A DNA stretch of 36,222 nt from a virus (IMGVR_UViG_3300042453_001040:1-36222); one strand, 5' to 3'. Positions 20,360 to 29,939 are shown, numbered from the stretch's first letter. Numbers and translations: made by a program. The notes: generated by a model from the letters alone, not told the origin.

Positions 20360-21208
20360 ATGTCCAATGATCTGCTTACAATTCTCCAGTCCAACCCCGG
20401 TCTTGTCGGCTCTGCCGTAGACGACGACACCCGCGCCGTTGCCGGTGGCGGGAACAACCAGAGCAAGCGCATCTCGATTGAAGGCGGCGTGTTCCGCAAG
20501 GTCGTGGGCGGCAAGGAAGTGGCGAAGATCGTCGACCGTCACATGGAGATCGTGTTCGTCAAGATGGCGCACACGCCTAACCGTCAGTACTACTCCGAGG
20601 CGTACACCAAGGGGCAGAAGATCTCGCCCGCCTGTTGGTCGAGTGACTCGAAGGTTCCTGATGCCGAGGTCAAGAACCCGATCTCGTCGTCGTGCGAGAA
20701 GTGCCCGATGTCCGTCAAGGGCTCAGGTCAGGGCGGCAAGGGTTCTGCTTGCCGCATCTCGTGGCGTACTGCGGTTGTCCTGCCGGGCGATCCGAACGGC
20801 GATATCATGCAGTTGGTCATCCCCGGAGCCTCGTGCTTCGGTGAGTCGAAGGGCAACACGCGACCGTTCCGTCCCTACATCCAGTACTTGGCGAACAACA
20901 ACGTCAGTGCGGGCCGCCTCATCACCAAGATGGAGTTCGACACGGATTCGTCTGCGCCGAAGTTGCTCTTCTCGCCTGCCGGTGCAGTCAAGGAAGAAGA
21001 CTTGGCTACGATCCAGTTGCAGGGTAAGTCCCCCGCTGCCGAGCGTGCGGTCAAGTTGACGGTGTATCAGAACGAGTCGCAGGACGAGGTCACCGAGGCT
21101 GCTCCGGCAGTCGCTGAGCCGAAACTGCGTGAGGCACCGAAGAAGGCGGACGCTACTGCGCCCGCTGCCGATGTCGCCGACGTGGTCAAGAAGTGGTCTA
21201 AAAAGTAA
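20360..21208 (+). CDS. Putative ssDNA-binding/replication protein with Cys cluster
   Basis: 282 residues. It lies in the replication block between the DUF7173-like and HTH genes, where phages often encode an ssDNA-binding protein. The central region is beta-rich (HMEIVFVKMAHTPNRQYY), with a probable metal site SSCEKCPMSVKG plus a later CRISWR. The C-terminus is a low-complexity Ala/Pro/Lys tail ending DVVKKWSKK, unlike the acidic tail of T7 gp2.5-type proteins. So the ssDNA-binding call is inferred from context and general appearance. Confidence 0.6.
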   Translation: MSNDLLTILQSNPGLVGSAVDDDTRAVAGGGNNQSKRISIEGGVFRKVVGGKEVAKIVDRHMEIVFVKMAHTPNRQYYSEAYTKGQKISPACWSSDSKVPDAEVKNPISSSCEKCPMSVKGSGQGGKGSACRISWRTAVVLPGDPNGDIMQLVIPGASCFGESKGNTRPFRPYIQYLANNNVSAGRLITKMEFDTDSSAPKLLFSPAGAVKEEDLATIQLQGKSPAAERAVKLTVYQNESQDEVTEAAPAVAEPKLREAPKKADATAPAADVADVVKKWSKK

Positions 21209-21217
21209 CAGACCGCC

Positions 21218-21532
21218 ATGCCACGTTCGTATAGCGAAAGGTTCCTGCTGGATTTGTACAACGCAAATCAGCCGCAGTCGCTTGGTATTACGCTCGCTAA
21301 ACTTTGCGTGGAGGCCAACATCCCGGCCACTTACATAGCTGTCGCGTTGGAGGTAAGTCCGACGATGGTCTATAAGTGGTTCCGGGGTGCGGGCATCCGC
21401 AAGAAGAAGCAAAAGGTCGTTGAGGTATTCATGGACTTCTTGAAGAAAGACATGGAGAGCGGCGTCCTGCCTGCCAAGACTTCGATTGATGCACGGATCT
21501 ACATCCAGAATCTGGTAGGAGTAAAGATTTGA
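21218..21532 (+). CDS. HTH DNA-binding protein
   Basis: 104 residues. LAKLCVEANIPATYIAVALE followed by VSPTMVYKWFRGAGI has the spacing of a Cro/CI-like helix-turn-helix, with a basic stretch (RKKKQKV) after it. A C-terminal helical part may mediate dimerisation. The start lies 9 nt after the previous stop. A strong terminator follows at 21559-21587, so this is the last gene of its unit. It is the best candidate here for a phage regulator that could recognise the CCTAAC palindromes or the TGTTC sites, which is speculation. Confidence 0.75.
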   Translation: MPRSYSERFLLDLYNANQPQSLGITLAKLCVEANIPATYIAVALEVSPTMVYKWFRGAGIRKKKQKVVEVFMDFLKKDMESGVLPAKTSIDARIYIQNLVGVKI

Positions 21533-21558
21533 TTTGATGGGTTGCTAATCCTCATCTT

Positions 21559-21587
21559 GGCGGGGTGGCCTTCGCCCCGCCTTTTTT
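21559..21587 (+). terminator. Intrinsic terminator
   Basis: GGCGGGG (21559-21565) pairs with CCCCGCC (21575-21581) around TGGCCTTCG, followed by TTTTTT (21582-21587). It ends the unit carrying the HTH gene, yet the next start codon (21600) lies only 13 nt further on, leaving no room for a separate promoter downstream of it. Confidence 0.9.
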
Positions 21588-21599
21588 GTCTGGACGGTC

Positions 21600-24413
21600 A
21601 TGAGAAAACAATTTTACGAGAAAGCATTACCGTCGCAGGGTGTCTATTGTGCGGCTGAGATCAAGCCTAACGCAGGCGTGATCCATCAGTTCTTTGACAC
21701 TCGCGACGAATTGGTAGCGTATCTTGACGATGTAAGTGACGAACCGGTCAACGTGTTCGTCGCCCTCAGTACTTTCAAGAGTTGGACACGCAAGGCTGAT
21801 AACGTAGCCTACACGCGCAGTTTCTTCGTCGATCTCGATGTAGATGCCGAGGACGATAAGAAGTACTCGTCAAAAGATGAAGCGATGGCTGCGCTGCAGG
21901 ACTTCGTGGCTTCCGTGCAGTTGCCTCCCCCGGTCGTGGTCGATTCGGGCGGCGGGGTGCATGCCTATTGGCTGTTCCAACAGGACATCCCGTTGGATGA
22001 ATGGAAGCCCTATGCTGAGAAGTTCAAGACGTTCTGCCGCGAGCACATCAAGATAGACCCAGTAGTCACGGCAGATGCAGCACGCATCATGCGTTCGCCG
22101 GACACGTTGAACTGCAAGTTTGACCCGCCTGTTCGCACACAGGTGGTCGACGGGCCGATGTATGAGTATGACTTCGAGGCGTTCAAGGACTTCTTAGGCC
22201 CGCTCGATGTATCAGAAAATGATCCACTGGCTAACGTTAAGCGTGGCCTAGACGATGACACTCTAAAGATCGCCAAGCTTGACAACTTTGAGAAGGTCTT
22301 TCAGATCATCGCCGAGAAGAGTTTGAATGATGAAGGGTGCGCACAGATCAAGCACATCTTGGTCAACTCCGCGACCCTGCCTGAACCGCTGTGGCATTCG
22401 GGGCTTTCGATTGCGCGGCACTGCTCTGACTGGGAGACCGCAATCCACCTGATGTCGGAGGACTACTCCGGCTATAGCCCTGAACAAACCATAAGGAAGG
22501 CGAATGAAACACTTGGCAAGCCGCATAGTTGCGATACTTTCGCAGACCGAAATCCCGGAGGATGCGACGGCTGCCCCTTCCGAGGCAAAATCACCAACCC
22601 ACTCAACATTGGACGCAGGCTCATCGAAGCCCCCGCTCCCGAGGAAGTTAGTGAGGAGGACGCAGTTCGGCAGAACGAGGATCCCGAAGCGGTTCCAGTA
22701 TTTCCTGCGTTCCTCAAGCCATACGTCCGAGGAGTGAACGGCGGGGTGTACTTCCTGCCTACGCCCAAGCGCGATGAGGAAGGCAAGGTAATCCAAGAAG
22801 ACCCGATATGCCTGAGCCTGAACGATCTGTACCCGGTCAAGCGCATCTATCACAAGTCTATGGGTGAGACGTTGGTGGTACGGTATGTGCTCCCCAAGGA
22901 CCCGCTACGCGAGTTCTTGCTGCCGCTGCGTGCGGTTGCGACACGCGAAGAGATGCTGAAGATCCTCAGCGATGCAGGACTGCTCGTACTGAAAGATGCC
23001 GTGGCCAAGATGCAGGACTACTGGTCGAAGTGGGCTATGTACTTACAGAATAAGGACGGAGCAGAACAGATGCGCATGCAGATGGGATGGACGGAGAACA
23101 TGGATTCGTTCGTTATCGGCACGCAGGAACTCACCAGAGACGGAGAAATACGCAAGGCGGCTGCGAGCCCCATGGTCCGAAACGTTTCGAAACTCCTTGT
23201 GCCTTCGGGCGACTACGGCAAGTGGAAGACCTCAGCCAACTTCCTCAACACGCCCGGCTTCGAACTGCATGCGTTCGGCATGATGTGCGGGTTCGGTTCG
23301 CCGTTCATGTGCTTGACGCCAACGAGCGGTGTCTGCGTGTCGTTTACGAGCAACGGTTCTAGCCATGGCAAGACCTCAGCGATGTACGCCGGGCTCTCTG
23401 TGTGGGGGCATCCGAAAGAACTGTCCGTCTTGGAAGGCAACTCTACGGACAATGCGTACATCGGACGTTATCTGAACCTGAAGAACATCCTGTACGGCAT
23501 CGACGAGGCCGGGTCCATCGAAGGCGAGGACCTGTCGAGGCTCATCCACCGGGTCTCGCAAGGTAAGGCCAAGATGCGCATGCAGTCATCACAGAACTCC
23601 GAGCGCGAGCTGGAGGAGACCGCGTCGCTTATCGCCATCTTCACCAATAACACTCCGCTGTACGACAAGCTTACCCAGTTCAAGGGTAGCCCGGACGGTG
23701 AAGTTGCCCGCTTGGTGGAGTTCGTGTTGCAGAAGCCTGCCGCCCTGACAACTGAAGTCGGTATCGCTATGTTCAATCCGTTCCGTATGAACTACGGGTG
23801 GGCAGGGATCGACCTGATCAAGCACTACTTCAAGGTCGGCGACGAGTACACGAAGTCCGTGCTGCAGAAGTGGGCCCTGCGGTTCCGTAAAGACTTCGGC
23901 GACAACAGCGTCTACCGGTTCTGGGAGAGCCTTATCTCGACCTCGTTCGGTGGCACTGAACTAGCGATTGAGGCAGGCATTGTCGATCTTGACCTTGAGA
24001 GGATATACCTTAGAGTTATTGGAGACATGCTGGCTATACGCGACGGCACGAAGCGGTCTTCGCCTGAAGAATACAAATCCCTGATCGGCGAGTTCTGCGA
24101 CAAGCATGGCCACAACTTCCTGATCCTGAACGACGGCAAGGTCGCCTCCGAGCCGCGCTTTGAGTTGATGGGCAGGACTGAGGTTGACGAGGGGATGCGG
24201 TACATCCCGAAGAGCATCTTCAAGAAATTCCTTGGCGAGAAGCAGATCTCGTTCCGTGAGTTCGAGATGGCTATGCGGGCACAGGGCATCCTGACCTTCG
24301 AGAACAAGAAGCGACTTGGCACCGGGTGGAAGCCCGGTAGAGGTGCGCCGGGCGTTGATGTCTATGGTTTCAAAACAGATCCGAAAGAACTGCTAGATGA
24401 CAGACAGGATTGA
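21600..24413 (+). CDS. Primase-helicase: AEP-like primase plus DUF927-like ATPase
   Basis: 937 residues. Makes primers and unwinds DNA at the phage fork. N-terminal archaeo-eukaryotic primase signature: FFVDLDVD (D78, D80), DSGGGVHAYW (H121) and IDPVVTADAARIMRSPDTLN. A cysteine group follows (C311 and CDGCPFRG). The C-terminal ATPase resembles DUF927: SNGSSHGKTS as Walker A (K591, T592; the usual first Gly is Asn585) and LYGIDEAGS as Walker B (D635, E636), then IFTNNTPLYD. The ATG follows a terminator closely and has only a weak Shine-Dalgarno site (GGACGG). The next gene overlaps its end. Confidence 0.9.
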   Translation: MRKQFYEKALPSQGVYCAAEIKPNAGVIHQFFDTRDELVAYLDDVSDEPVNVFVALSTFKSWTRKADNVAYTRSFFVDLDVDAEDDKKYSSKDEAMAALQDFVASVQLPPPVVVDSGGGVHAYWLFQQDIPLDEWKPYAEKFKTFCREHIKIDPVVTADAARIMRSPDTLNCKFDPPVRTQVVDGPMYEYDFEAFKDFLGPLDVSENDPLANVKRGLDDDTLKIAKLDNFEKVFQIIAEKSLNDEGCAQIKHILVNSATLPEPLWHSGLSIARHCSDWETAIHLMSEDYSGYSPEQTIRKANETLGKPHSCDTFADRNPGGCDGCPFRGKITNPLNIGRRLIEAPAPEEVSEEDAVRQNEDPEAVPVFPAFLKPYVRGVNGGVYFLPTPKRDEEGKVIQEDPICLSLNDLYPVKRIYHKSMGETLVVRYVLPKDPLREFLLPLRAVATREEMLKILSDAGLLVLKDAVAKMQDYWSKWAMYLQNKDGAEQMRMQMGWTENMDSFVIGTQELTRDGEIRKAAASPMVRNVSKLLVPSGDYGKWKTSANFLNTPGFELHAFGMMCGFGSPFMCLTPTSGVCVSFTSNGSSHGKTSAMYAGLSVWGHPKELSVLEGNSTDNAYIGRYLNLKNILYGIDEAGSIEGEDLSRLIHRVSQGKAKMRMQSSQNSERELEETASLIAIFTNNTPLYDKLTQFKGSPDGEVARLVEFVLQKPAALTTEVGIAMFNPFRMNYGWAGIDLIKHYFKVGDEYTKSVLQKWALRFRKDFGDNSVYRFWESLISTSFGGTELAIEAGIVDLDLERIYLRVIGDMLAIRDGTKRSSPEEYKSLIGEFCDKHGHNFLILNDGKVASEPRFELMGRTEVDEGMRYIPKSIFKKFLGEKQISFREFEMAMRAQGILTFENKKRLGTGWKPGRGAPGVDVYGFKTDPKELLDDRQD

Positions 24414-24600
24414 AGAACCAGAGTGGATCCTGCCGTTCGAGGGCATGAGCGTGGGCGATAGTTTCTTTATCCCGACGCTACGTCCTGCCAATCTGCATTA
24501 CGTCATCGACAGCAGGTCCAAGGTAGCCAAGGTGAAGGTCAAGTCCTACACCGTCATGCACGATGGCTACTTGGGCGTCAGGGTGTGGCGGGTCGGTTAG
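24397..24600 (+). CDS. Small conserved phage protein, 67 aa
   Basis: 67 residues. ILPFEGMSVGDSFFIPTLRP and VKVKSYTVMHDGYLGVRVWR match a small beta-rich protein common beside phage replication genes; function unknown. It overlaps the primase-helicase end by 17 nt. Its stop codon TAG (24598-24600) overlaps the stop codon of the convergent minus-strand gene, so the early half ends here without a visible terminator. Confidence 0.75.
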   Translation: MTDRIEEPEWILPFEGMSVGDSFFIPTLRPANLHYVIDSRSKVAKVKVKSYTVMHDGYLGVRVWRVG

Positions 24601-27600
24601 TACCCGCCGTACTCATCCATCAACTTCTGACGCAGACGGGGTGACAGAGATACGCCTTCGACAGCTTCGCGCTCACGGCGACGACGCTCACGGTACGAGG
24701 AAGCGATGCCACTGCCGTCGATCTTGTATGTCGGATTCTTCTGGTTGAACTGCAGGATCTCCTGCATGACTTCCTGAACGCCGTCGAAGTCCCCGTTGAC
24801 GCGGGCCATGTCGAGTTTGTCGTATAGCGAAGCACGGCGGGCAAGGATCTTCTTCTCTGCCGTCTTCATGGCACCCGTGCGGGCACGAGACTCAGCAAGC
24901 TCTGCCGGGTTAAACCCGAGCACCTGCATGAATACGTTGTACTTATCGATGTCTTCTACGATAGGAACGCCGTCTTTAGTACGAGCATCTTCGGTACCGA
25001 GACGCAGTGCTTTCAAGCCGTTACGGATAAAGAGCGGGGTCATCGCCTCAAGTCCACGGTCGTAATAGCCATCCATGAACTGCTCCGCGCCACGACCGAT
25101 GCCTTGGAAAGCCGAGTAAGCCGGACCCGCTATGCGCTCAACCGCATACAGGAACGGCCCGATCTCAGCCAGACGTTGCGGGTCATCTTTCCAGAGTAGA
25201 CCGTTGAAACCTGTGCGCGAAGCTACGTCCACGTTGAATAACTGATTGACCGGGCCTTTGTAGCCGAGGTCGCCGATCAGCTTGCGGATCTCTGCATCGA
25301 AGTCAAACGGCTCGTCTTCCTCGCCCATCTGCGTAAGCGAAGCAAGCAACGCGCCCGCGCCGTACAGCGGCATGCCCTGTACACCGGCAAAGAGGTACGA
25401 CATACCGGCGATGCCGACCAATTGTTTCCGAGCCATGGCCCGGACCTGCGGGTCTTCACCACGGAAGGCGTTGTTAAAGAGCTTAGCCAGCAGGTAGATC
25501 TGGGACTGCGCGAACCGCTTGAAGGTGAAGATCACCTTGCCGATGTCGTTCTGGAAGAAGCGCGGTCCGGTTTCAGCAAGCGAAGCGCCATGCGCGTCGT
25601 TGACCAACTGGATGGCTTCGTCAATCGCCTGTTCGTGCGTCTTGCCACTTTTACGTGACAGGTCGTAGCCTGCGAGCAAAGTTATCTCGCGGTTCATACG
25701 CTCAGAGTTCTGGAAGAAATAGCCGAGACCATGCTCGACACGGGCACGCAGCCCGACGAAATCTTCCGTGCGGACCTTGCGGGCTTCAGCGATCTCGTAC
25801 CCCGTCGAACGACGGATGGCACCCTGATTCACTGCACGGTCGTACAGATCCTTGTACTCAGGCGAAACGTTCTTGCCCTTGCCGAAAGTCCAGTCGCGCA
25901 GGAACTCGTTGTTGTCGTCCCAACCGCCTTGGAAGTACTTGTTCTTGGCGGCGTTCATCGCCGAGAGCGCACGGCCCATACCGTACTTACCGCCAAGCAG
26001 CGGGTAGACCACCATCGGCATCTGGGTCAGGTTGATGGCGGCAGAGGACACGTTACCCGCGATGTAGAACAGATAGCTAAAGTAGCTAAGCTGAGACGCC
26101 CAGTTGGCGTTCTTCGGGTCCCGCATGAAGTCCACTTGGCCCTGCAGGTTTGCCTGCACGTCGAGCAGATCCTTCGATGCCTTCTCGCCTACCTCGCCCC
26201 GGATGTTCTCCATCGTCTTTTCGATTTCGAGCGCATACTGCATGTTGGTAAGCTGGTTCGACATGCGCGATGCCATGTTGGCGTAGACCTGAAGGATGTC
26301 AGGTTCGAAGCCAAGTACCTTCTGGCGCGGGCGGAAGTTCTGCCGGATCGACTCAGACGGCAGGTAGTTCAAGAACAATTCGTAGATCGAGTTGATGGTC
26401 TTGTCGTCGATGCCCTGATTACTCAGGGTCTTGACCACATCGCCCACGAATCCTGACGGCGGCATCTGCCTCCAGTCCGGCTGCATCATGCGCGAATAGA
26501 TTTGGATCGAACGCGGATCAATCGTGTTGTTCCGCGCCCACTGGGCGAGCTTCTTCTGCTCGTTCTCAGTTTCAACCGCGATAGTCACGGTCTCGTTGTT
26601 CTTATCTTGGTACGTGACCCAGTATTCGCCCTGCCGGAAGAGCGGCAGATAGACCTTGAGACGCTTGCTCTCGTACGCAGCTCGCAGCTTGCTCATCTCG
26701 CTAGCCGTCAGGTTCTGTGCAAGCAGGTTCAGGAACTCGTCTGACTTGGCCTTGTAGTCGTTGAGGAGTTCGAAGTACACCTTCTGAAGAGGCTCAGGCA
26801 TGGCTTCGAACCGCCGGGTCAACGGATGGTTCGCGTCGTACTCCGGGTCTGTCTTGTCGAACACGACCTGAAGCCGTGTGGACTCGTTGGCGATATCGAA
26901 GAACTTGGGAAGAAGCTTCTTGTGCTTCGGGTTCTGGGCGATCTTGTACCACTTAAGAAGATTACTATCCATCTGCTCGCGGCGCTGCATGAGCTTAGCG
27001 GCACGGGCGTTCATGGTCTTCTCAAGCGACGAGATCGACGGGATGTACTTGCCGTACACCTCAGCCAACTGGTTCATCGTCATGAAGCCAAGCACACCCT
27101 TGCGCAACCCCGGCGCTACGCGAGACAGAGCGTTGGCTACACGGTCACCAAGCTTCTCATCGAAGCGCGGGAAGTTATTGGCAATGGTGCCGGGCTCGTT
27201 GACCAAGTCAGCCTGTTCAACGCGTATCTCTTGTACAGAAGCATCTCTTAGGCGAGTGCGTCCAAGGTAAGCGTTGATGTAATAATCAATATTAGCCGGT
27301 ACTTCGCGTACGTCAGCATCGAGCAGTCTGTCAGCGGTACGGAGAATTTCAGACAACGCAGATTCGGATCCAGCAGGCAAGCCAAGCAGGTCACGAATCT
27401 TCTCTACGAACTTGGTCCACAGAGACTTCTTCCCTTCGTACGGGATCGTCTCAAGCCAAGCTTGCATGTCGGCGTCGGTCAAGCCCCAAGTAAGTACTTC
27501 ATCTTCGTTCTGAACAGCATTGTTGTATTTATTAACGATGGCGGTTTGGAATTTGTTAAGAGGACGTCCAGTTGCCTTAGCTTCTTTTAGCTTATCAACT

Positions 27601-29927
27601 TCTTTCTTTATGACTTTGAATACGTCTGAAAGCGCTTTGGCATCTTTATAGAGTTTACTATTGCGAGGAGCATCCTTGCCCACGTTAATTGCGCTGGTTG
27701 TAGCTGCGTGAACAAGCTCATGCAGCACAGTTCTATAACTAGCTCCAGAAGTTCCTTTAAATGCAGAAGACCGCACGCGTACAGAGTTAGTGATCTTTTT
27801 AGTTATCTGGTTGACCGAAAATATGTTTGATCCGCGTGCAGAGCCTCGCTCATTACCTGAATCCACTAATTCAAAATCAAAACTTGACGCACCGCTGTCT
27901 TCCATTCGGCGAAGCTGCTCACCAACACGACGAGCGATGGTCCGCATGGCCGGGTGCGGTGCAGTGTCCATGATGAACTTGGCGACTTCATGAATGTTTT
28001 TACCACGCACGCCTTGTTCGATGATGCGGGCTTCTCGTGGCAATGGATCGCCAACTTCATCACGTTCTTGCGGAATCGGGCCTGCACCGACAGGGGGCAA
28101 GCGGTCTAGTGGAGGCTGCTCTGTTCCTTTTCCTGCAGGAGCAGGACTAGCAGGCTCGACAGAAGTGCCCACTGCTGGACCGCGAGGTCCTGTAACACTG
28201 GGCTTGACGGGGGCTCCGCGTTGTACAGGCACCCCAGCGCCTGCTCCAACTGCTCCAATGTCAGGCGGTGCAGTAGGTTCTGCAGTTCTTCCGGGGGTTG
28301 GAGGTTCACTTGGTTTAGCTCCCTCCGGCTTAGCCGGTTCAGGTTTCTTGATGACCTTGCGTAATCCGCCAGCGCCCGGCGCAGAGACGATGCCCTGCTG
28401 CTCAAGGATGCCGATGAGCTTCTTAGCCCGTGCCCAGCCGATGCCAAGGTTGCTCTGCAGTGTGGAGATACCGGCGCGGTTCAGGGTCTGGACGACCTCG
28501 ATGGCCTTGGGCAAGAGCGGGTCGATCTTGGGCTGCTTGACAGGCGGAGTGAACAGCGGGGTTTTGGGCTCAGGCGGAGTCTCTACCGGGGGAGCAGGAA
28601 TGGGGGCGGGCGCAGGTGCTGCCGGGATCGCAGGAACAGGCTCTTGTACCGGAGTGGGCGCAGGTGCTGCCGGGATCGCAGGAACAGGCTCTTGTACCGG
28701 AGTGGGCGCAGGTGCTGCCGGGACCGCCGGAGTCGTCGGGGCTTCGAACGGCAGGCCAAGCTGGGTCGGTTCCGGGGCGGCAGGGGTAGCGGCTGCCGGG
28801 ATCGCCGGAGGCGTCGGGGCTTCGGGTGCAGGTGTCGGGCGTGCTGCGGCCATACCACCTTCGAGTGGCAATTTACCCTGTACCGGAGCACCGGGCTCAA
28901 CCGGAGGCGTAGGCGGGGACGGGGGAAGTTCAGCAGCTCGGGCTGCTTCCTCGCGGGCGTCCAATTCTCCACGTGCCCCAGCCCGCTCCACAACGCGACC
29001 AACACCACCGATAGGCCCAAGCAAACCAGCCTGATAGGCGACTTCGCCGTACTCTTTCAGCGCGTCAGGTGTGGTCAGATCAAGGCCTGCCTGCCACCGC
29101 TCCAGCATCTGCTGCGCGATTTCGGTGGGGACCTCAGCAACAATACCGGTCGCCGTACCCTTAGCTAGTGTCTTGGCCAGTCCTTCGGACGCGAGATTCT
29201 CAAGATCGTCCGCAGCTCCAGCTTTGAACAATTTCTCGCCGGTCTCGCCGAGGATGATGCGAAGGCCCTGCTTGCCAAACGGGATCGCCTGTGCAGCAGT
29301 TTCAAGCGCACCACCGGCAACGCCTGCAGCCCCGGCCTTGGCCAGATCAATATCAGTAGCGCCTTCGGCGGCTTGACGTTCAACGCCCGCGCCAAACTGC
29401 TGCAATACAGACGGCGCAACTGCGCCCAATCCTGCGCCTACGGCAGTACCCACTGGACCGAGTGCAGACCCAGCCATCGCACCAAGTCGTGCACTCGCTG
29501 CAGTCGACGCCAAGTTAGGCAATTGAGCAGCAACAGCTTCCGGGATATCGCTGATAGCCTGACCGGCGGCAGAGAGTAGGCCCTGCTCTTCATAGATCCG
29601 CTTGATCCGATCTAGGCTAGGACCTTCCTCGTACCGCTTGGCGATATCTTCGCCACGCTCAAGGCCACGCTTGGCGGCTTCTTCCTCATCGCCGAACATC
29701 GATTCAAGCGCAGTACGGCCCGAAGAGATAAAGCTCTCCGCGCCTCGCTTAGCCGCAGCGATAACGCCTTCTTCTTTAGTCGGCTCGTAGCCCTCAAGCA
29801 GATCAAGCGGCTTGAGAAGTTCGTCAACGTCATAGCCTTTAGCCTTGAGCTTGCTAAGGATCTGCTCCTTGGTAGTGCCTTTCGGGACCCCACGGATGAT
29901 CATGCCATTAGGCAGGCGTACGTCCAT
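24597..29927 (-). CDS. Giant virion-type polyvalent protein with FtsK-gamma-like and zincin domains
   Basis: 1776 residues. Likely carried in the virion and possibly injected. Order: short N-terminal module (about 1-40); Gly/Ala-rich hydrophobic stretch (140-220); Pro/Ala linker with 16-residue repeats (330-468); a winged helix (470-528) that matches FtsK gamma closely (LQSNLGIGWARAKKLIGILE, then QQGIVSAPG and GLRKV); another Pro-rich linker; a zincin domain with VLHELVHAA (HExxH 736-740) and a possible third ligand in NEDEVLTW (807-814); then a long helical region. IFTFKRFAQSQIYLL recalls the PLxRFG-type C-terminal region of large polyvalent phage proteins. GGAGG precedes the ATG. Confidence 0.85.
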   Translation of the reverse strand: MDVRLPNGMIIRGVPKGTTKEQILSKLKAKGYDVDELLKPLDLLEGYEPTKEEGVIAAAKRGAESFISSGRTALESMFGDEEEAAKRGLERGEDIAKRYEEGPSLDRIKRIYEEQGLLSAAGQAISDIPEAVAAQLPNLASTAASARLGAMAGSALGPVGTAVGAGLGAVAPSVLQQFGAGVERQAAEGATDIDLAKAGAAGVAGGALETAAQAIPFGKQGLRIILGETGEKLFKAGAADDLENLASEGLAKTLAKGTATGIVAEVPTEIAQQMLERWQAGLDLTTPDALKEYGEVAYQAGLLGPIGGVGRVVERAGARGELDAREEAARAAELPPSPPTPPVEPGAPVQGKLPLEGGMAAARPTPAPEAPTPPAIPAAATPAAPEPTQLGLPFEAPTTPAVPAAPAPTPVQEPVPAIPAAPAPTPVQEPVPAIPAAPAPAPIPAPPVETPPEPKTPLFTPPVKQPKIDPLLPKAIEVVQTLNRAGISTLQSNLGIGWARAKKLIGILEQQGIVSAPGAGGLRKVIKKPEPAKPEGAKPSEPPTPGRTAEPTAPPDIGAVGAGAGVPVQRGAPVKPSVTGPRGPAVGTSVEPASPAPAGKGTEQPPLDRLPPVGAGPIPQERDEVGDPLPREARIIEQGVRGKNIHEVAKFIMDTAPHPAMRTIARRVGEQLRRMEDSGASSFDFELVDSGNERGSARGSNIFSVNQITKKITNSVRVRSSAFKGTSGASYRTVLHELVHAATTSAINVGKDAPRNSKLYKDAKALSDVFKVIKKEVDKLKEAKATGRPLNKFQTAIVNKYNNAVQNEDEVLTWGLTDADMQAWLETIPYEGKKSLWTKFVEKIRDLLGLPAGSESALSEILRTADRLLDADVREVPANIDYYINAYLGRTRLRDASVQEIRVEQADLVNEPGTIANNFPRFDEKLGDRVANALSRVAPGLRKGVLGFMTMNQLAEVYGKYIPSISSLEKTMNARAAKLMQRREQMDSNLLKWYKIAQNPKHKKLLPKFFDIANESTRLQVVFDKTDPEYDANHPLTRRFEAMPEPLQKVYFELLNDYKAKSDEFLNLLAQNLTASEMSKLRAAYESKRLKVYLPLFRQGEYWVTYQDKNNETVTIAVETENEQKKLAQWARNNTIDPRSIQIYSRMMQPDWRQMPPSGFVGDVVKTLSNQGIDDKTINSIYELFLNYLPSESIRQNFRPRQKVLGFEPDILQVYANMASRMSNQLTNMQYALEIEKTMENIRGEVGEKASKDLLDVQANLQGQVDFMRDPKNANWASQLSYFSYLFYIAGNVSSAAINLTQMPMVVYPLLGGKYGMGRALSAMNAAKNKYFQGGWDDNNEFLRDWTFGKGKNVSPEYKDLYDRAVNQGAIRRSTGYEIAEARKVRTEDFVGLRARVEHGLGYFFQNSERMNREITLLAGYDLSRKSGKTHEQAIDEAIQLVNDAHGASLAETGPRFFQNDIGKVIFTFKRFAQSQIYLLAKLFNNAFRGEDPQVRAMARKQLVGIAGMSYLFAGVQGMPLYGAGALLASLTQMGEEDEPFDFDAEIRKLIGDLGYKGPVNQLFNVDVASRTGFNGLLWKDDPQRLAEIGPFLYAVERIAGPAYSAFQGIGRGAEQFMDGYYDRGLEAMTPLFIRNGLKALRLGTEDARTKDGVPIVEDIDKYNVFMQVLGFNPAELAESRARTGAMKTAEKKILARRASLYDKLDMARVNGDFDGVQEVMQEILQFNQKNPTYKIDGSGIASSYRERRRREREAVEGVSLSPRLRQKLMDEYGGY
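28609..28727 (-). repeat. 48-bp tandem repeat inside the giant virion gene
   Basis: About two and a half copies of a 48-bp unit, nearly identical, encoding a 16-residue Pro/Ala repeat (PVQEPVPAIPAAPAPT) in the linker before the FtsK-gamma-like domain. The unit preserves reading frame, so copy number can change linker length without breaking the protein. Confidence 0.9.
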
Positions 29928-29939
29928 CTCAGCCTCCGA

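Noticed and set aside
27994-29034. 346-residue plus-strand Gly/Ala/Ser-rich open frame
   Set aside because: Mirror image of the Pro/Ala linker of the giant virion protein; low complexity and no translation signals.
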